From NCBI GenBank assembly GCA_002409145.1, contig DHUL01000051.1, positions 9,011 through 35,498 of the forward strand: a stretch of DNA of 26,488 nucleotides, given 5' to 3'. Below the pieces are notes generated by a model that saw only the letters and a program-made list of their open reading frames with translations, did not search any database and had not been told where the DNA came from. Below are positions 1-8,131 of this stretch, piece by piece. This DNA is from Bacteroidales bacterium UBA5235. GTDB lineage: Bacteria > Bacteroidota > Bacteroidia > Bacteroidales > VadinHA17. The position numbers and the translations under genes were made by a program. Each line of letters opens with the position of its first letter. Position 1 is the first letter of the stretch.

Positions 1-16
1 TCAGACTTTCAGACTT

Positions 17-430
17 TCAGACCATTTTCACCTCGTGCGTCATCTCTATCCCCGCTTTGCGGTAGACCGCTGACACCCCGCAGTAACGCTCCATCGAGAG
101 GCTGATTGCCTTCTCTATCTTTTCCATCTCCAGATCCTTGCCACTGAACTCATAAATGATATGCATCTTAAGATATGCGTTTGGATGTTCATCTTCGGTA
201 TCTCCTTCCACAACAACGTTGAAGTATTCAACCTCCTGCCTCATTTTTTTGAGGATCGATATAACGTCCATTCCCGTGCAACCAGCCAGAGCTGCCAGCA
301 TGAGAGGTTTCGGGCGGGGTCCGCTGTTATCTCCGTTCTCGCCGGCCTGATCTATGAAAAAGTGGTGGCCGTTAACCACAGTATCAAACTTCATTTTGCC
401 TTTCCAGGCAGATTCTATTCTGTGTTTCAT
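17..430 (-). CDS. OsmC/Ohr-family protein
   Basis: This 137-residue protein belongs to the OsmC/Ohr superfamily, whose members are usually thiol-dependent peroxidases that reduce organic hydroperoxides in the cytoplasm. The two family cysteines are visible: C51 in an AGCTGMDV segment at the start of the central helix and C117 in RYCGVSAVY. Length matches the family. I chose the ATG at 430 (MKHRIESAWKG); the reading frame stays open upstream to 526, but that extension is Gly/Ser/Pro/Cys-rich and unlike the family N-terminus. No clear Shine-Dalgarno precedes the ATG, which is usual in Bacteroidetes. The gene is divergent from a Crp/Fnr-family regulator and shares a ~210-bp upstream region with it. 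The stop codon lies in a short direct repeat of CAGACTTT (1-20). The exact substrate cannot be read from sequence. Confidence 0.85.
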   Translation of the reverse strand: MKHRIESAWKGKMKFDTVVNGHHFFIDQAGENGDNSGPRPKPLMLAALAGCTGMDVISILKKMRQEVEYFNVVVEGDTEDEHPNAYLKMHIIYEFSGKDLEMEKIEKAISLSMERYCGVSAVYRKAGIEMTHEVKMV

Positions 431-520
431 TGATTCGTTTTGTTTGGGGCAAAAGTACATCCCCGGAGGGCTGCCCGGACCACTGCAGCTGCCGGACAGA
501 TCATGACAAGAATTGAAATG

Positions 521-540
521 CGACAACCGGGAAATTGTCG
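521..540. promoter_or_regulatory. Inverted repeat, possible operator
   Basis: CGACAA-N8-TTGTCG is a perfect 6-bp inverted repeat in the intergenic region between the divergent osmC-like and Crp/Fnr-like genes. The position suits an operator that could be read by the adjacent regulator. The sequence matches neither the classical CRP half-site (TGTGA) nor the FNR half-site (TTGAT), so assignment to a regulator is inference only. Confidence 0.3.
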
Positions 541-615
541 TATATCAGCCTCGTCGAGTCATCTGTCTGATTATCTTTAATTTGAGACATCATCGACTTA
601 GTTAGCGATAATTCT

Positions 616-623
616 TAAATTTG
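616..623 (+). promoter_or_regulatory. Bacteroidetes-type -7 element for the Crp/Fnr-like gene
   Basis: TAAATTTG matches the Bacteroidetes -7 consensus TAnnTTTG. It would place transcription initiation about 10 bp before the start codon at 641. No convincing TTTG -33 element is seen at the usual ~20-bp spacing, so this is a weak call. Confidence 0.3.
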
Positions 624-640
624 CACGACATTCAATTGTA

Positions 641-1336
641 ATGAAAACCATCACCAATACCGACAAGGAGTTTGTCTGTGATATAACCCTGCCCTGTTTC
701 TCGGCACTTACACCTGAGGAGACTGAACTGGTTCGCGAGAGCCGCGTACAGGTTGCTTTTCGCCGTGGCGAGAACCTGGCCAAACAAGGGGCTTTCGCCT
801 CATATGTTATTTTCACCGTCAGCGGTTTCTCGAGGCAATATATTGAGAGCAGCAACGGACGCGACTATAACCTTCGCATCATCCGTCCTGGCGAGATGGT
901 AGGTCTCTCGGCAGTCTTTAACCGCAATACATTTGGCTATTCGGTCGTAGCGATTACTGAGACTACGGGCTTCCTTATCGAGAAAGAGGCCATTGCAGCG
1001 CTGGTGAAGCAGAACGGGGCTTTTGCCTTCAGCATCATCAGGCGGTACTGTGAGCACAACTCGCTGCTCTATACATCATTGGACAATGTGTTGCATCAGC
1101 AGACCAACGGGCGTATGGCGACTGTTTTACTCAGCCTTGCTCCGGAAAACTTCAATGGGGAGGATCTCTTCAGGCATCTCTCCAGGCGTGAGCTTGCTGA
1201 TTTTGCAGGCATATCAACAGAGGGGGCCGTTAAGGTTCTTAAAAGTTTTGAGAAGGACGGGTTGATCAAGCTATCGGAAAAAAGCATCACTATTCTCAAT
1301 CTCGCTCGCCTGGAGGAGATCAGCAGGAAGGGATAA
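641..1336 (+). CDS. Crp/Fnr-family transcriptional regulator
   Basis: A 231-residue regulator with an N-terminal cyclic-nucleotide-binding-like beta-barrel (about residues 18-130, including RPGEMVGLSAVF), a dimerisation helix and a C-terminal winged helix-turn-helix (about 165-225). The recognition region is LSRRELADFAGISTEGAVKVLKSF, in which the GIS-x5-KVLKSFEKDGLI pattern is typical of the Crp HTH. No FNR-type N-terminal cysteine cluster is present, so an oxygen-sensing [4Fe-4S] centre is unlikely. The ligand is unknown. The gene is divergent from the OsmC-like gene, which is the obvious candidate target, and converges on the GH2 gene downstream. Confidence 0.88.
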   Translation: MKTITNTDKEFVCDITLPCFSALTPEETELVRESRVQVAFRRGENLAKQGAFASYVIFTVSGFSRQYIESSNGRDYNLRIIRPGEMVGLSAVFNRNTFGYSVVAITETTGFLIEKEAIAALVKQNGAFAFSIIRRYCEHNSLLYTSLDNVLHQQTNGRMATVLLSLAPENFNGEDLFRHLSRRELADFAGISTEGAVKVLKSFEKDGLIKLSEKSITILNLARLEEISRKG

Positions 1337-1367
1337 AAACTGCACCCTGGCCGGCCAGAATTACATC

Positions 1368-3977
1368 CTAAAGTCTGACCATCGCCGGTTGCAGATTGAA
1401 TCCCTCCAGCTGCAGCAACAGCGGAGTGCTCCGTTCATCCTCACTGACACCGGTTACATCAACCTGTATGGTTCGCTTTTCACCAGGTAACAACACTATA
1501 TAGTTATCATCGATGAAAACCGGCGTCAGCATCTCGCCGTCAAGGGCCCGTATCACCTTCATCCTTACGAAAAAGGCCGCCACGCTTCCACTGTTGGCAA
1601 GATCAACGGTGTATTTGCCATTGCTTCCCTTCATCATCTGACCAACGATCTTTGCCCCGGGTAACGAGGTCAGGTACTTCCTGTCACCATCCTGCGGGAA
1701 CCAATAGGTGTTGTCATCCAGCTGGAGACCGGTGGAAACATATGTGATGCGAAGCTTCAGAAACTGAACCTTTGCCGGATTGTTCCGAAGTCCGGCATCC
1801 CAGATTTTCACGATGCTGTTCCCGTCAACAGTCCTCTCCTCTGCCTTCTTCCATATCTCCCTGCCGTACTCATCGGTCAGCTTCGCCTCAAGCCTCAGTC
1901 CCTTGCGCTCCTTTGGAGTTGAATTGACAACATATATCGCCGAATCAACAGGATTAAACATCATGTGCACCGGAGCTGTACCGTGCCTGAAACCGTAGAA
2001 TCCTGCATTCTGATCAAGATACCAGTCATAAAACTGCCCCTTGAGAGCCGGCCACGGATTCTGGCTCTTCCAGACCAGGAAACCTGTGTACCAGTCCCAC
2101 ATGTGCGAGGTGTACCCTTCAACAAGTGCCCGGTACTGCTCATAATTCAGCAACTGTGCCTTTCTGACGAAATCCGCCAGGTCAGCGGGTTGGCCAAGCC
2201 GGTCAATCATCGCACCGTAACCCATATACTTATGATACCTCCATACCTCGTTCACCTCATCACCAACGGGCAACACAAGATCCTTTTCATCCATCATCTT
2301 CCTGAGGCTTTCGATGTTGGGCAACCCCACTGATCCTATTTCCGGGTTGAACGGATGCCATTTCTGAGTGAAAAACCAAAGTGGTTCCCTGATGTTATAA
2401 GGTCCGTCAGCCGTACCGCCCAATGTATTGCGGAGCAGATCCTCCGATGTAGACTCATCAAGCCATATCCGCATACCGTCAATCTCCTCCAGGCGCTTAG
2501 GCACAAGTGTGTCAAGCCCCTCCGGCAGGGTGAACTCGTTCCCCCCGCATATCAGGTAAAGTGAAGGGTGGTTACGAAGCATTAAGATCTGATCTTCGAC
2601 TGATCTCAGAAACAACGAGTCGTTATCAGGGTACTGCCGCCTGACCTCCTGGCTGTCTGCCTTCCTGACTGTATCACACCATCTTCCGTTGCAGTCGCCT
2701 GTGATCCACAGGTCCTGCCAGACCAGTATCCCGTTCCGGTCACAGGCATCATAGAACTCCGGTCTCTCGGTGATTGATCCGCCCCAGACACGTATCATAT
2801 TCATATTCATCTCAGCATGCATCTTCACCTCGGTGTTATACCGTTCAGGGCTGAGCCGAAGCATTCCGTCGGAGGCTATCCAGTTGGCACCCCGGACAAA
2901 GAGTTTCTGTCCGTTAATTGTAAAGATCCGTGCCCCGGTTGAATCATCAAAGTAGCTACCCGCTTCACGGAATCCGAACATCAGTTCCTCCCTGTCAAGC
3001 GTATTGCCTTTTTTGTCACTGAAGGTAATCACAGCAGGATAAAGTGACGGCTGACCCAGTCCGTTGGGCCACCATATTCTCGGATCAGTCTGTTTCTTTT
3101 CAGGGAAGGTGTAGGTCACAGTGCTGTTAGGCTCCAGCTTCATCTTCTTTTTGTCAGTCGATCCCAGGTAAGAAACGGCTATCTCCCCCTCCACAAGCCT
3201 GTCGGTGGGGTTGACAATGTCGGCGGAGAAGGTCACGAAGGCCGGATCCTGCAACTCTCCGGGAAGGCGTGCGCCTGGGACCCTCGTCCTGGCAAAACCG
3301 TTTCTCAAATCAACATCACCGGTGATTTCAATAGTTACGGCATCCCATATCCCCGTGTTCCTGTCCCTGACAGGCTGTATCCAGTCCCACCCGGCCGTGA
3401 ACTGCATGGTAACATCACGGCCAATGGTGCCGTCGCCCCCCTGTCCGCCATTGGGCTTTCCCGGGTTCAGCGGAGGTTCAACCCTGACAGCAAGACGGTT
3501 ATGACCATCATTGTTCAGCAGGGCAGTAACATTGTACTCCCTCCGGAGAAACATCCCGTCAGTGACGCTGTCACTGAGCAGACTGCCGTTGAACCATACC
3601 TCTGCCCTGTAGTTTATCCCCCTGAATTTGAGCCAGACCTGGCGGGTGGAGTCAAGGCCAGGGATTGAGAATCTTGTAAAGAACCAGTATGTGTAATAAT
3701 CGCGGCCGGCATCCCATATGTCAGGTATCTCCTCATTATTCATGCCGTACCATGGTTCAGGCACCAGGCGGTTATTGACCATAGTGGTCAGGATAGTGCC
3801 GGGAACTGTGGCATTTATCCACCCTTCCGGGGAAGGGTCCTCTGTGGTCAGCACTCTGCCATCAACAGTAACTTCTGATGCCCGTATTGCCCTCCACCCG
3901 GTTGTTAAGGGTGTTTCCTGCGATGAGACCAGGTAAGTCAAACTCAATAAAAGACTGATTATAATAACCTTTTTCAT
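1368..3977 (-). CDS. Secreted glycoside hydrolase family 2 (beta-mannosidase / exo-beta-glucosaminidase type)
   Basis: An 869-residue GH2 enzyme from the ATG at 3977, which gives a clear signal peptide (MKKVIIISLLLSLTYLVSSQ, no lipobox Cys). The frame continues upstream to 4097, but that part has no signal sequence and is rejected. Domain order: N-terminal jelly-roll sugar-binding domain (~25-210), Ig-like domain (~220-340), TIM barrel (~345-650) and C-terminal Ig-like domains. The catalytic acid is E481 in a CGGNEF segment; the probable nucleophile is E546 in FNPEIGSVG. The architecture and the GGNE motif point to the beta-mannosidase/exo-beta-D-glucosaminidase branch rather than beta-galactosidase. 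It presumably acts in the periplasm. No SusC/D pair or other glycan-utilisation gene lies beside it, so substrate cannot be inferred from context. Confidence 0.88.
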   Translation of the reverse strand: MKKVIIISLLLSLTYLVSSQETPLTTGWRAIRASEVTVDGRVLTTEDPSPEGWINATVPGTILTTMVNNRLVPEPWYGMNNEEIPDIWDAGRDYYTYWFFTRFSIPGLDSTRQVWLKFRGINYRAEVWFNGSLLSDSVTDGMFLRREYNVTALLNNDGHNRLAVRVEPPLNPGKPNGGQGGDGTIGRDVTMQFTAGWDWIQPVRDRNTGIWDAVTIEITGDVDLRNGFARTRVPGARLPGELQDPAFVTFSADIVNPTDRLVEGEIAVSYLGSTDKKKMKLEPNSTVTYTFPEKKQTDPRIWWPNGLGQPSLYPAVITFSDKKGNTLDREELMFGFREAGSYFDDSTGARIFTINGQKLFVRGANWIASDGMLRLSPERYNTEVKMHAEMNMNMIRVWGGSITERPEFYDACDRNGILVWQDLWITGDCNGRWCDTVRKADSQEVRRQYPDNDSLFLRSVEDQILMLRNHPSLYLICGGNEFTLPEGLDTLVPKRLEEIDGMRIWLDESTSEDLLRNTLGGTADGPYNIREPLWFFTQKWHPFNPEIGSVGLPNIESLRKMMDEKDLVLPVGDEVNEVWRYHKYMGYGAMIDRLGQPADLADFVRKAQLLNYEQYRALVEGYTSHMWDWYTGFLVWKSQNPWPALKGQFYDWYLDQNAGFYGFRHGTAPVHMMFNPVDSAIYVVNSTPKERKGLRLEAKLTDEYGREIWKKAEERTVDGNSIVKIWDAGLRNNPAKVQFLKLRITYVSTGLQLDDNTYWFPQDGDRKYLTSLPGAKIVGQMMKGSNGKYTVDLANSGSVAAFFVRMKVIRALDGEMLTPVFIDDNYIVLLPGEKRTIQVDVTGVSEDERSTPLLLQLEGFNLQPAMVRL

Positions 3978-4194
3978 CTGTTGTTCCCTCATTAAACAAG
4001 TACGGAAAGATATTAAAATAATCCTTTCACCCGGCCAGAGGCAAAGCACAAATGCCGTAATCATCTGATTATCTGCGCTTAAAACCGTAAAAGTCACGAA
4101 AATACTGATCTGAACAGGACAAAAGAATTATTTAATGCCAGCTATTTGAATTTACCCGTGGAATTTCAAAATTGCACGTTTATTTAATTCACAG

Positions 4195-7164
4195 ATGCAA
4201 CCCAACATCGTAGCAGCCCGTGAGAGACTGTTTGCACTGATACTTACCCAGCACCGCAGGTGGGGTACAATCCTCATGCCATACATCCTGGAGAAGATGC
4301 ATGGGCAGGAATATTACACCGCCGGTGAGGCTCTTTCACCTTTCCCCAATAACCTTACCCTTTCAGGACTGGATAACGAGGAGAAGGAGGCGGTACGACT
4401 GGTTAATGAATACTCTGACCGTAACCTCTTTAAGCTTTTTTCAAAACACCGTAATGTCAGGGAGTTCCTGGAAAATGTGACTGAGAGGGAGTTCAGCGAG
4501 CTGATCAAGCCTTATATGGAGTCAAGGATAGCCCAGTGTCTTCAGATAACCCTGAGGGAGGAGATACCGCTCTTCCTCCAGAAACCGGGAATAAACACCC
4601 TGCATCAGGAAGACAGGCTGAAAATCAATCCGGTAGCCGCAGATCCCGTATTCAGGTTTAACCGCTCTCCCGGAGAAACCAGCTACACCCTTACTGTGGA
4701 GTCAGCAGGAAAACAGGTTAATCTGCATGGGCAACAGGTAGAAATTCTGTCAAACAAACCATGTATCATCAGGACCAGTCACTCCATTCATTTCATTGCT
4801 GACATTGAAGGGACAAAGATCAGACCATTCCTGACCAGGGACAGGATCATCATACCTGAAAATACTGTGGAGAAGTACTTCTCCACGTTCGTGCTTCATG
4901 TGATCAACAGTCACCGGGTGGCAGGCACCGGGTTCTCTGTTGAGCACTCAGAGCCTGACAAGAATGCATTTCTTATCATTGAGCGTACCCTCAGCGGAGT
5001 GCCGGCTGCCATACTTAAATTCCGCTATGATAACAGGGATATTTATTATCCTGACGATATTACTCATTTCACAACCTTCCTGAACAAAGAGGGTCATTTC
5101 AGCTTCCTGCGGAAGGAACGTGACCCTGAATGGGAAATGAGTTGTCTGGACGCACTTGACGAAGCGGGACTGACCAGTGATGACGGCATAAACTTCATCA
5201 CCCCGGGAGCCAGGGAATTTGAAGGGGAGGCTCTGTATGACCTTATTGAAACGGTTTCCTACAACAGGAACAAACTGGAGGATGCCGGTCTGATAATCCG
5301 CACAGGAAGTCTTGACCGGCCCTACTCGCTGCACAGGGTAGAGATAAGAATCAGCCACCAGGTCATAAATGACTGGTTCGACCTGAAAGCAATAGTGACT
5401 ATTGGTCCCTTCACCATCTCCTTCACAAGATTCAGGAGAAATATCCTTGAAGGAAATCGTGAATATATCCTCCCTGACGGTACCGTAGCCCTCCTCCCGG
5501 AGGAATGGTTTGCCAGGTACCGCGGGCTGTTTGAGATGGGCAAGGACAGCGATGATGATCTGCTCCTTCACAAGCAGCATTTCAGCATCTTCACCGAGGC
5601 AGTCTCAGCGGAGGAGTGTGACACCTGCACCGGACTGGAGAAGCTTGTCATGCCTGAGAAGCTGGAGATATTGCCAGTGCCGGAAGGACTGAACGCTGAG
5701 ATGAGGCCTTACCAGCTGGAGGGAATGAGCTGGCTTCATTTCCTTCAGTCAAACAATCTCGGCGGATGCCTTGCTGACGACATGGGGCTCGGCAAGACGT
5801 TACAGACCCTGGCACTGCTCATGTTCAACAGGGAGAGGATGAAAGCCCGCAGTATGAGCCGGAACTGCCCGGAGCCTGACGCTGATGGTAATGACCAGGA
5901 ACAGCTTACCCTCTTCGGCAGGGAGAGCTCCCCGGCTACCTCACTGATCATTGTACCGGCATCACTTTGCCACAACTGGCATAATGAGATAAGGCGTTTC
6001 TGCCCTTCAATGAAGACTCTTATCCACTACGGTGCAACCAGGCACAGGTCAGCTTCCCACTTCACCGGCTATGATATAGTACTGTCAAGTTACCATACGG
6101 TGCGACAGGACATTGAGCTCTTCACCCGGGTATGCTTCTTTTACGTGGTCCTTGATGAGAGCCAGCACATAAAGAACCCCTCCTCCCACCTGTACAGGTC
6201 GGTTATGAGGCTGAGGGCCGAACACAGGCTGGTACTTACAGGCACACCGGTAGAGAACTCCCTGACCGATCTGTGGACCCAGCTGAACTTCGTTAATCCT
6301 GGGCTGCTGGGATCACTGGCATTTTTCAGGAGGGAATTCGCGAGACCCATTGAAAAGAACTACGAGGAGGAGAAGGAGAACAGGCTCAGGAAGATAATCC
6401 AGCCGTTCATCATGAGACGCACCAAGGAAATGGTGGTCAGCGAGCTGCCTCCCGTAACGGAGCAGGTCATCCAGTGTGACATGTCAGACGAACAGGCTGC
6501 TGTTTACGAAAAGGAAAAATCTGCCGTACGAAATACCATCCTGGAAAACATTGAGTCTGTGGGCATTGAAAAATCGGCCATTATCGTTCTCCAGGGACTG
6601 ATGAGGCTGCGGCAGCTGGCAAACCACCCCGTGATGACCGATGAGAATTACAGGGGAGGTTCAGGCAAGTTTGATGCTGTGACCCATAATATCGGGAACG
6701 TGGTGGCGGAGGGACACAGGATACTTATATTTTCATCATTTGTAAAGCACCTGGAGCTTTTCCCCGGTTGGCTGGAAAAGAACGGCATAGGATACACCAT
6801 GCTGACCGGGTCTACCAGGGAGAGGGGGAAGGTTATAGGCAATTTCAGGACCAATGAGAATATCAAGGTTTTCCTGATTTCTCTCAAGGCCGGAGGCGTC
6901 GGGCTTAACCTTACAGAGGCTGATTACGTATTCATCCTTGACCCGTGGTGGAACCCTGCATCCGAGATTCAGGCACTGAGCAGGGCCCACAGGATAGGCC
7001 AGGAAAAAAGGGTCTTTGTTTACAGATATATCTCCGGCAACACCATCGAGGAGAAAATTCAGCGTCTTCAGGAGAAAAAATCACGGCTGGCCGGAACATT
7101 CATCGATACCAATAATCCTATGGGTGACCTCGGTGTGAACGAGATGCTTGAGATACTTAACTGA
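4195..7164 (+). CDS. SNF2/SWI2-family DNA-dependent ATPase (bacterial RapA/HepA-like)
   Basis: A 989-residue SNF2-family protein. The N-terminal ~490 residues form a long region without a motif I recognise. The first RecA lobe (~505-760) carries Walker A with K534 (LADDMGLGKTLQT), Walker B as D654-E655-S656-Q657-H658 (a DEAQ/DEAH variant) and motif III (VLTGTPVENSLTDLW). The second lobe (~810-965) has SLKAGGVGLNLTEADYV, DPWWNPA and RAHRIGQ. These enzymes translocate on double-stranded DNA and remodel protein-DNA complexes; the bacterial role is generally recycling of polymerase or nucleoid complexes. No methylase, nuclease or other defence gene is adjacent, so a defence role is not supported. 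The gene is divergent from GH2 and is followed by a membrane protein 50 bp downstream. Confidence 0.93.
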   Translation: MQPNIVAARERLFALILTQHRRWGTILMPYILEKMHGQEYYTAGEALSPFPNNLTLSGLDNEEKEAVRLVNEYSDRNLFKLFSKHRNVREFLENVTEREFSELIKPYMESRIAQCLQITLREEIPLFLQKPGINTLHQEDRLKINPVAADPVFRFNRSPGETSYTLTVESAGKQVNLHGQQVEILSNKPCIIRTSHSIHFIADIEGTKIRPFLTRDRIIIPENTVEKYFSTFVLHVINSHRVAGTGFSVEHSEPDKNAFLIIERTLSGVPAAILKFRYDNRDIYYPDDITHFTTFLNKEGHFSFLRKERDPEWEMSCLDALDEAGLTSDDGINFITPGAREFEGEALYDLIETVSYNRNKLEDAGLIIRTGSLDRPYSLHRVEIRISHQVINDWFDLKAIVTIGPFTISFTRFRRNILEGNREYILPDGTVALLPEEWFARYRGLFEMGKDSDDDLLLHKQHFSIFTEAVSAEECDTCTGLEKLVMPEKLEILPVPEGLNAEMRPYQLEGMSWLHFLQSNNLGGCLADDMGLGKTLQTLALLMFNRERMKARSMSRNCPEPDADGNDQEQLTLFGRESSPATSLIIVPASLCHNWHNEIRRFCPSMKTLIHYGATRHRSASHFTGYDIVLSSYHTVRQDIELFTRVCFFYVVLDESQHIKNPSSHLYRSVMRLRAEHRLVLTGTPVENSLTDLWTQLNFVNPGLLGSLAFFRREFARPIEKNYEEEKENRLRKIIQPFIMRRTKEMVVSELPPVTEQVIQCDMSDEQAAVYEKEKSAVRNTILENIESVGIEKSAIIVLQGLMRLRQLANHPVMTDENYRGGSGKFDAVTHNIGNVVAEGHRILIFSSFVKHLELFPGWLEKNGIGYTMLTGSTRERGKVIGNFRTNENIKVFLISLKAGGVGLNLTEADYVFILDPWWNPASEIQALSRAHRIGQEKRVFVYRYISGNTIEEKIQRLQEKKSRLAGTFIDTNNPMGDLGVNEMLEILN

Positions 7165-7178
7165 TTTTTTAATAGATT

Positions 7179-7186
7179 TACCTTTG
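7179..7186 (+). promoter_or_regulatory. Bacteroidetes-type -7 element upstream of the membrane protein
   Basis: TACCTTTG fits TAnnTTTG exactly and lies 28 bp before the start codon at 7215, in the short AT-rich gap after the SNF2 gene. A matching -33 TTTG is not evident. It suggests the membrane protein may have its own promoter. Confidence 0.35.
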
Positions 7187-7214
7187 ATTTAATAAATCTT
7201 CTAACAAAGCTGCA

Positions 7215-8105
7215 ATGAACACTTATCAGAACCATCCTCTTGCCGGGGCTGTTGACCTTGACAGTGCATTTAACAAACTGTGGTACTTCTACAAAAAATA
7301 CTTCGTAGGGCTGTATATTATCTCAGTAGCCGGCTCACTGCTGACATCGGTGTTCATCTCAGGCCTTGATCTGTCATCGCTTCAGACAACCACTGATCCC
7401 GTCGAAATGCTCGAAACGATGAAGGATTTTGCAGGACCTTATTCCCTGGCTCTTCTGGTGACACTGGTGCTGAGCGTTTTGCTGCATACATGGGTCATGG
7501 AGAGACCCGCGGGAGATCCGGGCTTCATCTCTGCCCTGTTGAAAAAATCACTCTTTGCCCTGGTACCATACCTGGTTGCGATGATCATCTTCGGAGTACT
7601 GACAGTGATGCTGGTCTCAATCGGGATTGTTCTCCTGGTTCTTCCGGGGTTCTTTGCCATATTTTACATGGCTACGACAGGTCTCTTCCTGATGCCGGTA
7701 ATACTGGCTGAAACCCGCAATCCCCTTGAAGCTCTTACACGCTCCTTCAGGCTGACGCACAAGAACCTGTGGGCCAACATGGGATGGGCTATTGTTGTAA
7801 TCCTGATTCTGGTTGTAGCGTCCCTGGTACTTGGAGCAATTGTGATGCTTCCTTTTACCGGATCATTCATAAGGTCAATGACCAATCCGGAGGAAGCTAC
7901 GGCAATGCTTGAGATGACACGCAACCCGGTTTACATCGGCCTCAGTGCGCTGACCGGCGGACTGGTGACACCGGTGATGCCGATACTGGCGTTCCTGCTA
8001 TATTTCAGGAACAGGGGTGAGGAGGTGGTTGTAGAGGTTACCACCGACAATGATGCCTCTGTGAAGGTTGAGGACCTGTACCCGCAAATGCCCGACAGGG
8101 AGTAA
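7215..8105 (+). CDS. Multi-pass membrane protein of unknown function
   Basis: A 296-residue hydrophobic protein that I cannot assign to a characterised family. Predicted membrane segments lie at about 28-50, 73-92, 113-135, 138-165, 192-215 and 248-272. A short polar N-terminus (LDSAFNKLWYFYKKYFVGLY) precedes the first segment, and an acidic C-terminal tail (RNRGEEVVVEV... to the end) is probably cytoplasmic. The segment NPLEALTRSFRLTHKNLWANMGWAIVV resembles the repeated element seen in YciC/DUF975-like and glycerophosphodiester phosphodiesterase membrane-domain proteins, but this is only a resemblance. The gene converges on the AGCS symporter gene, with 26 bp between stop codons. Confidence 0.75.
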   Translation: MNTYQNHPLAGAVDLDSAFNKLWYFYKKYFVGLYIISVAGSLLTSVFISGLDLSSLQTTTDPVEMLETMKDFAGPYSLALLVTLVLSVLLHTWVMERPAGDPGFISALLKKSLFALVPYLVAMIIFGVLTVMLVSIGIVLLVLPGFFAIFYMATTGLFLMPVILAETRNPLEALTRSFRLTHKNLWANMGWAIVVILILVVASLVLGAIVMLPFTGSFIRSMTNPEEATAMLEMTRNPVYIGLSALTGGLVTPVMPILAFLLYFRNRGEEVVVEVTTDNDASVKVEDLYPQMPDRE

Positions 8106-8131
8106 CAGTGGCTGGCACAGACAGGTCAGCT

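Noticed and set aside
1..22. CAGACTTT tandem repeat as a mobile-element or CRISPR remnant
   Set aside because: Only about two and a half 8-bp units at the end of the OsmC-like gene; too short and without spacers.
1347..1358. CTGGCCGGCCAG palindrome as a terminator between the Crp/Fnr and GH2 genes
   Set aside because: It can form only a 4-bp stem with a 4-base loop and no T-tract follows on either strand.
3978..4097. 40-residue upstream extension of the GH2 protein
   Set aside because: The internal Met gives a standard signal peptide; the extension would bury it and lies in the promoter region.
4948..5580. 210-residue minus-strand open frame
   Set aside because: It is antisense to the SNF2 gene, with no motif and composition typical of a shadow frame.
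4195..7164. SNF2 protein as part of a phage-defence system
   Set aside because: No nuclease, methylase, helicase partner or other defence gene lies beside it; neighbours are metabolic or membrane genes.
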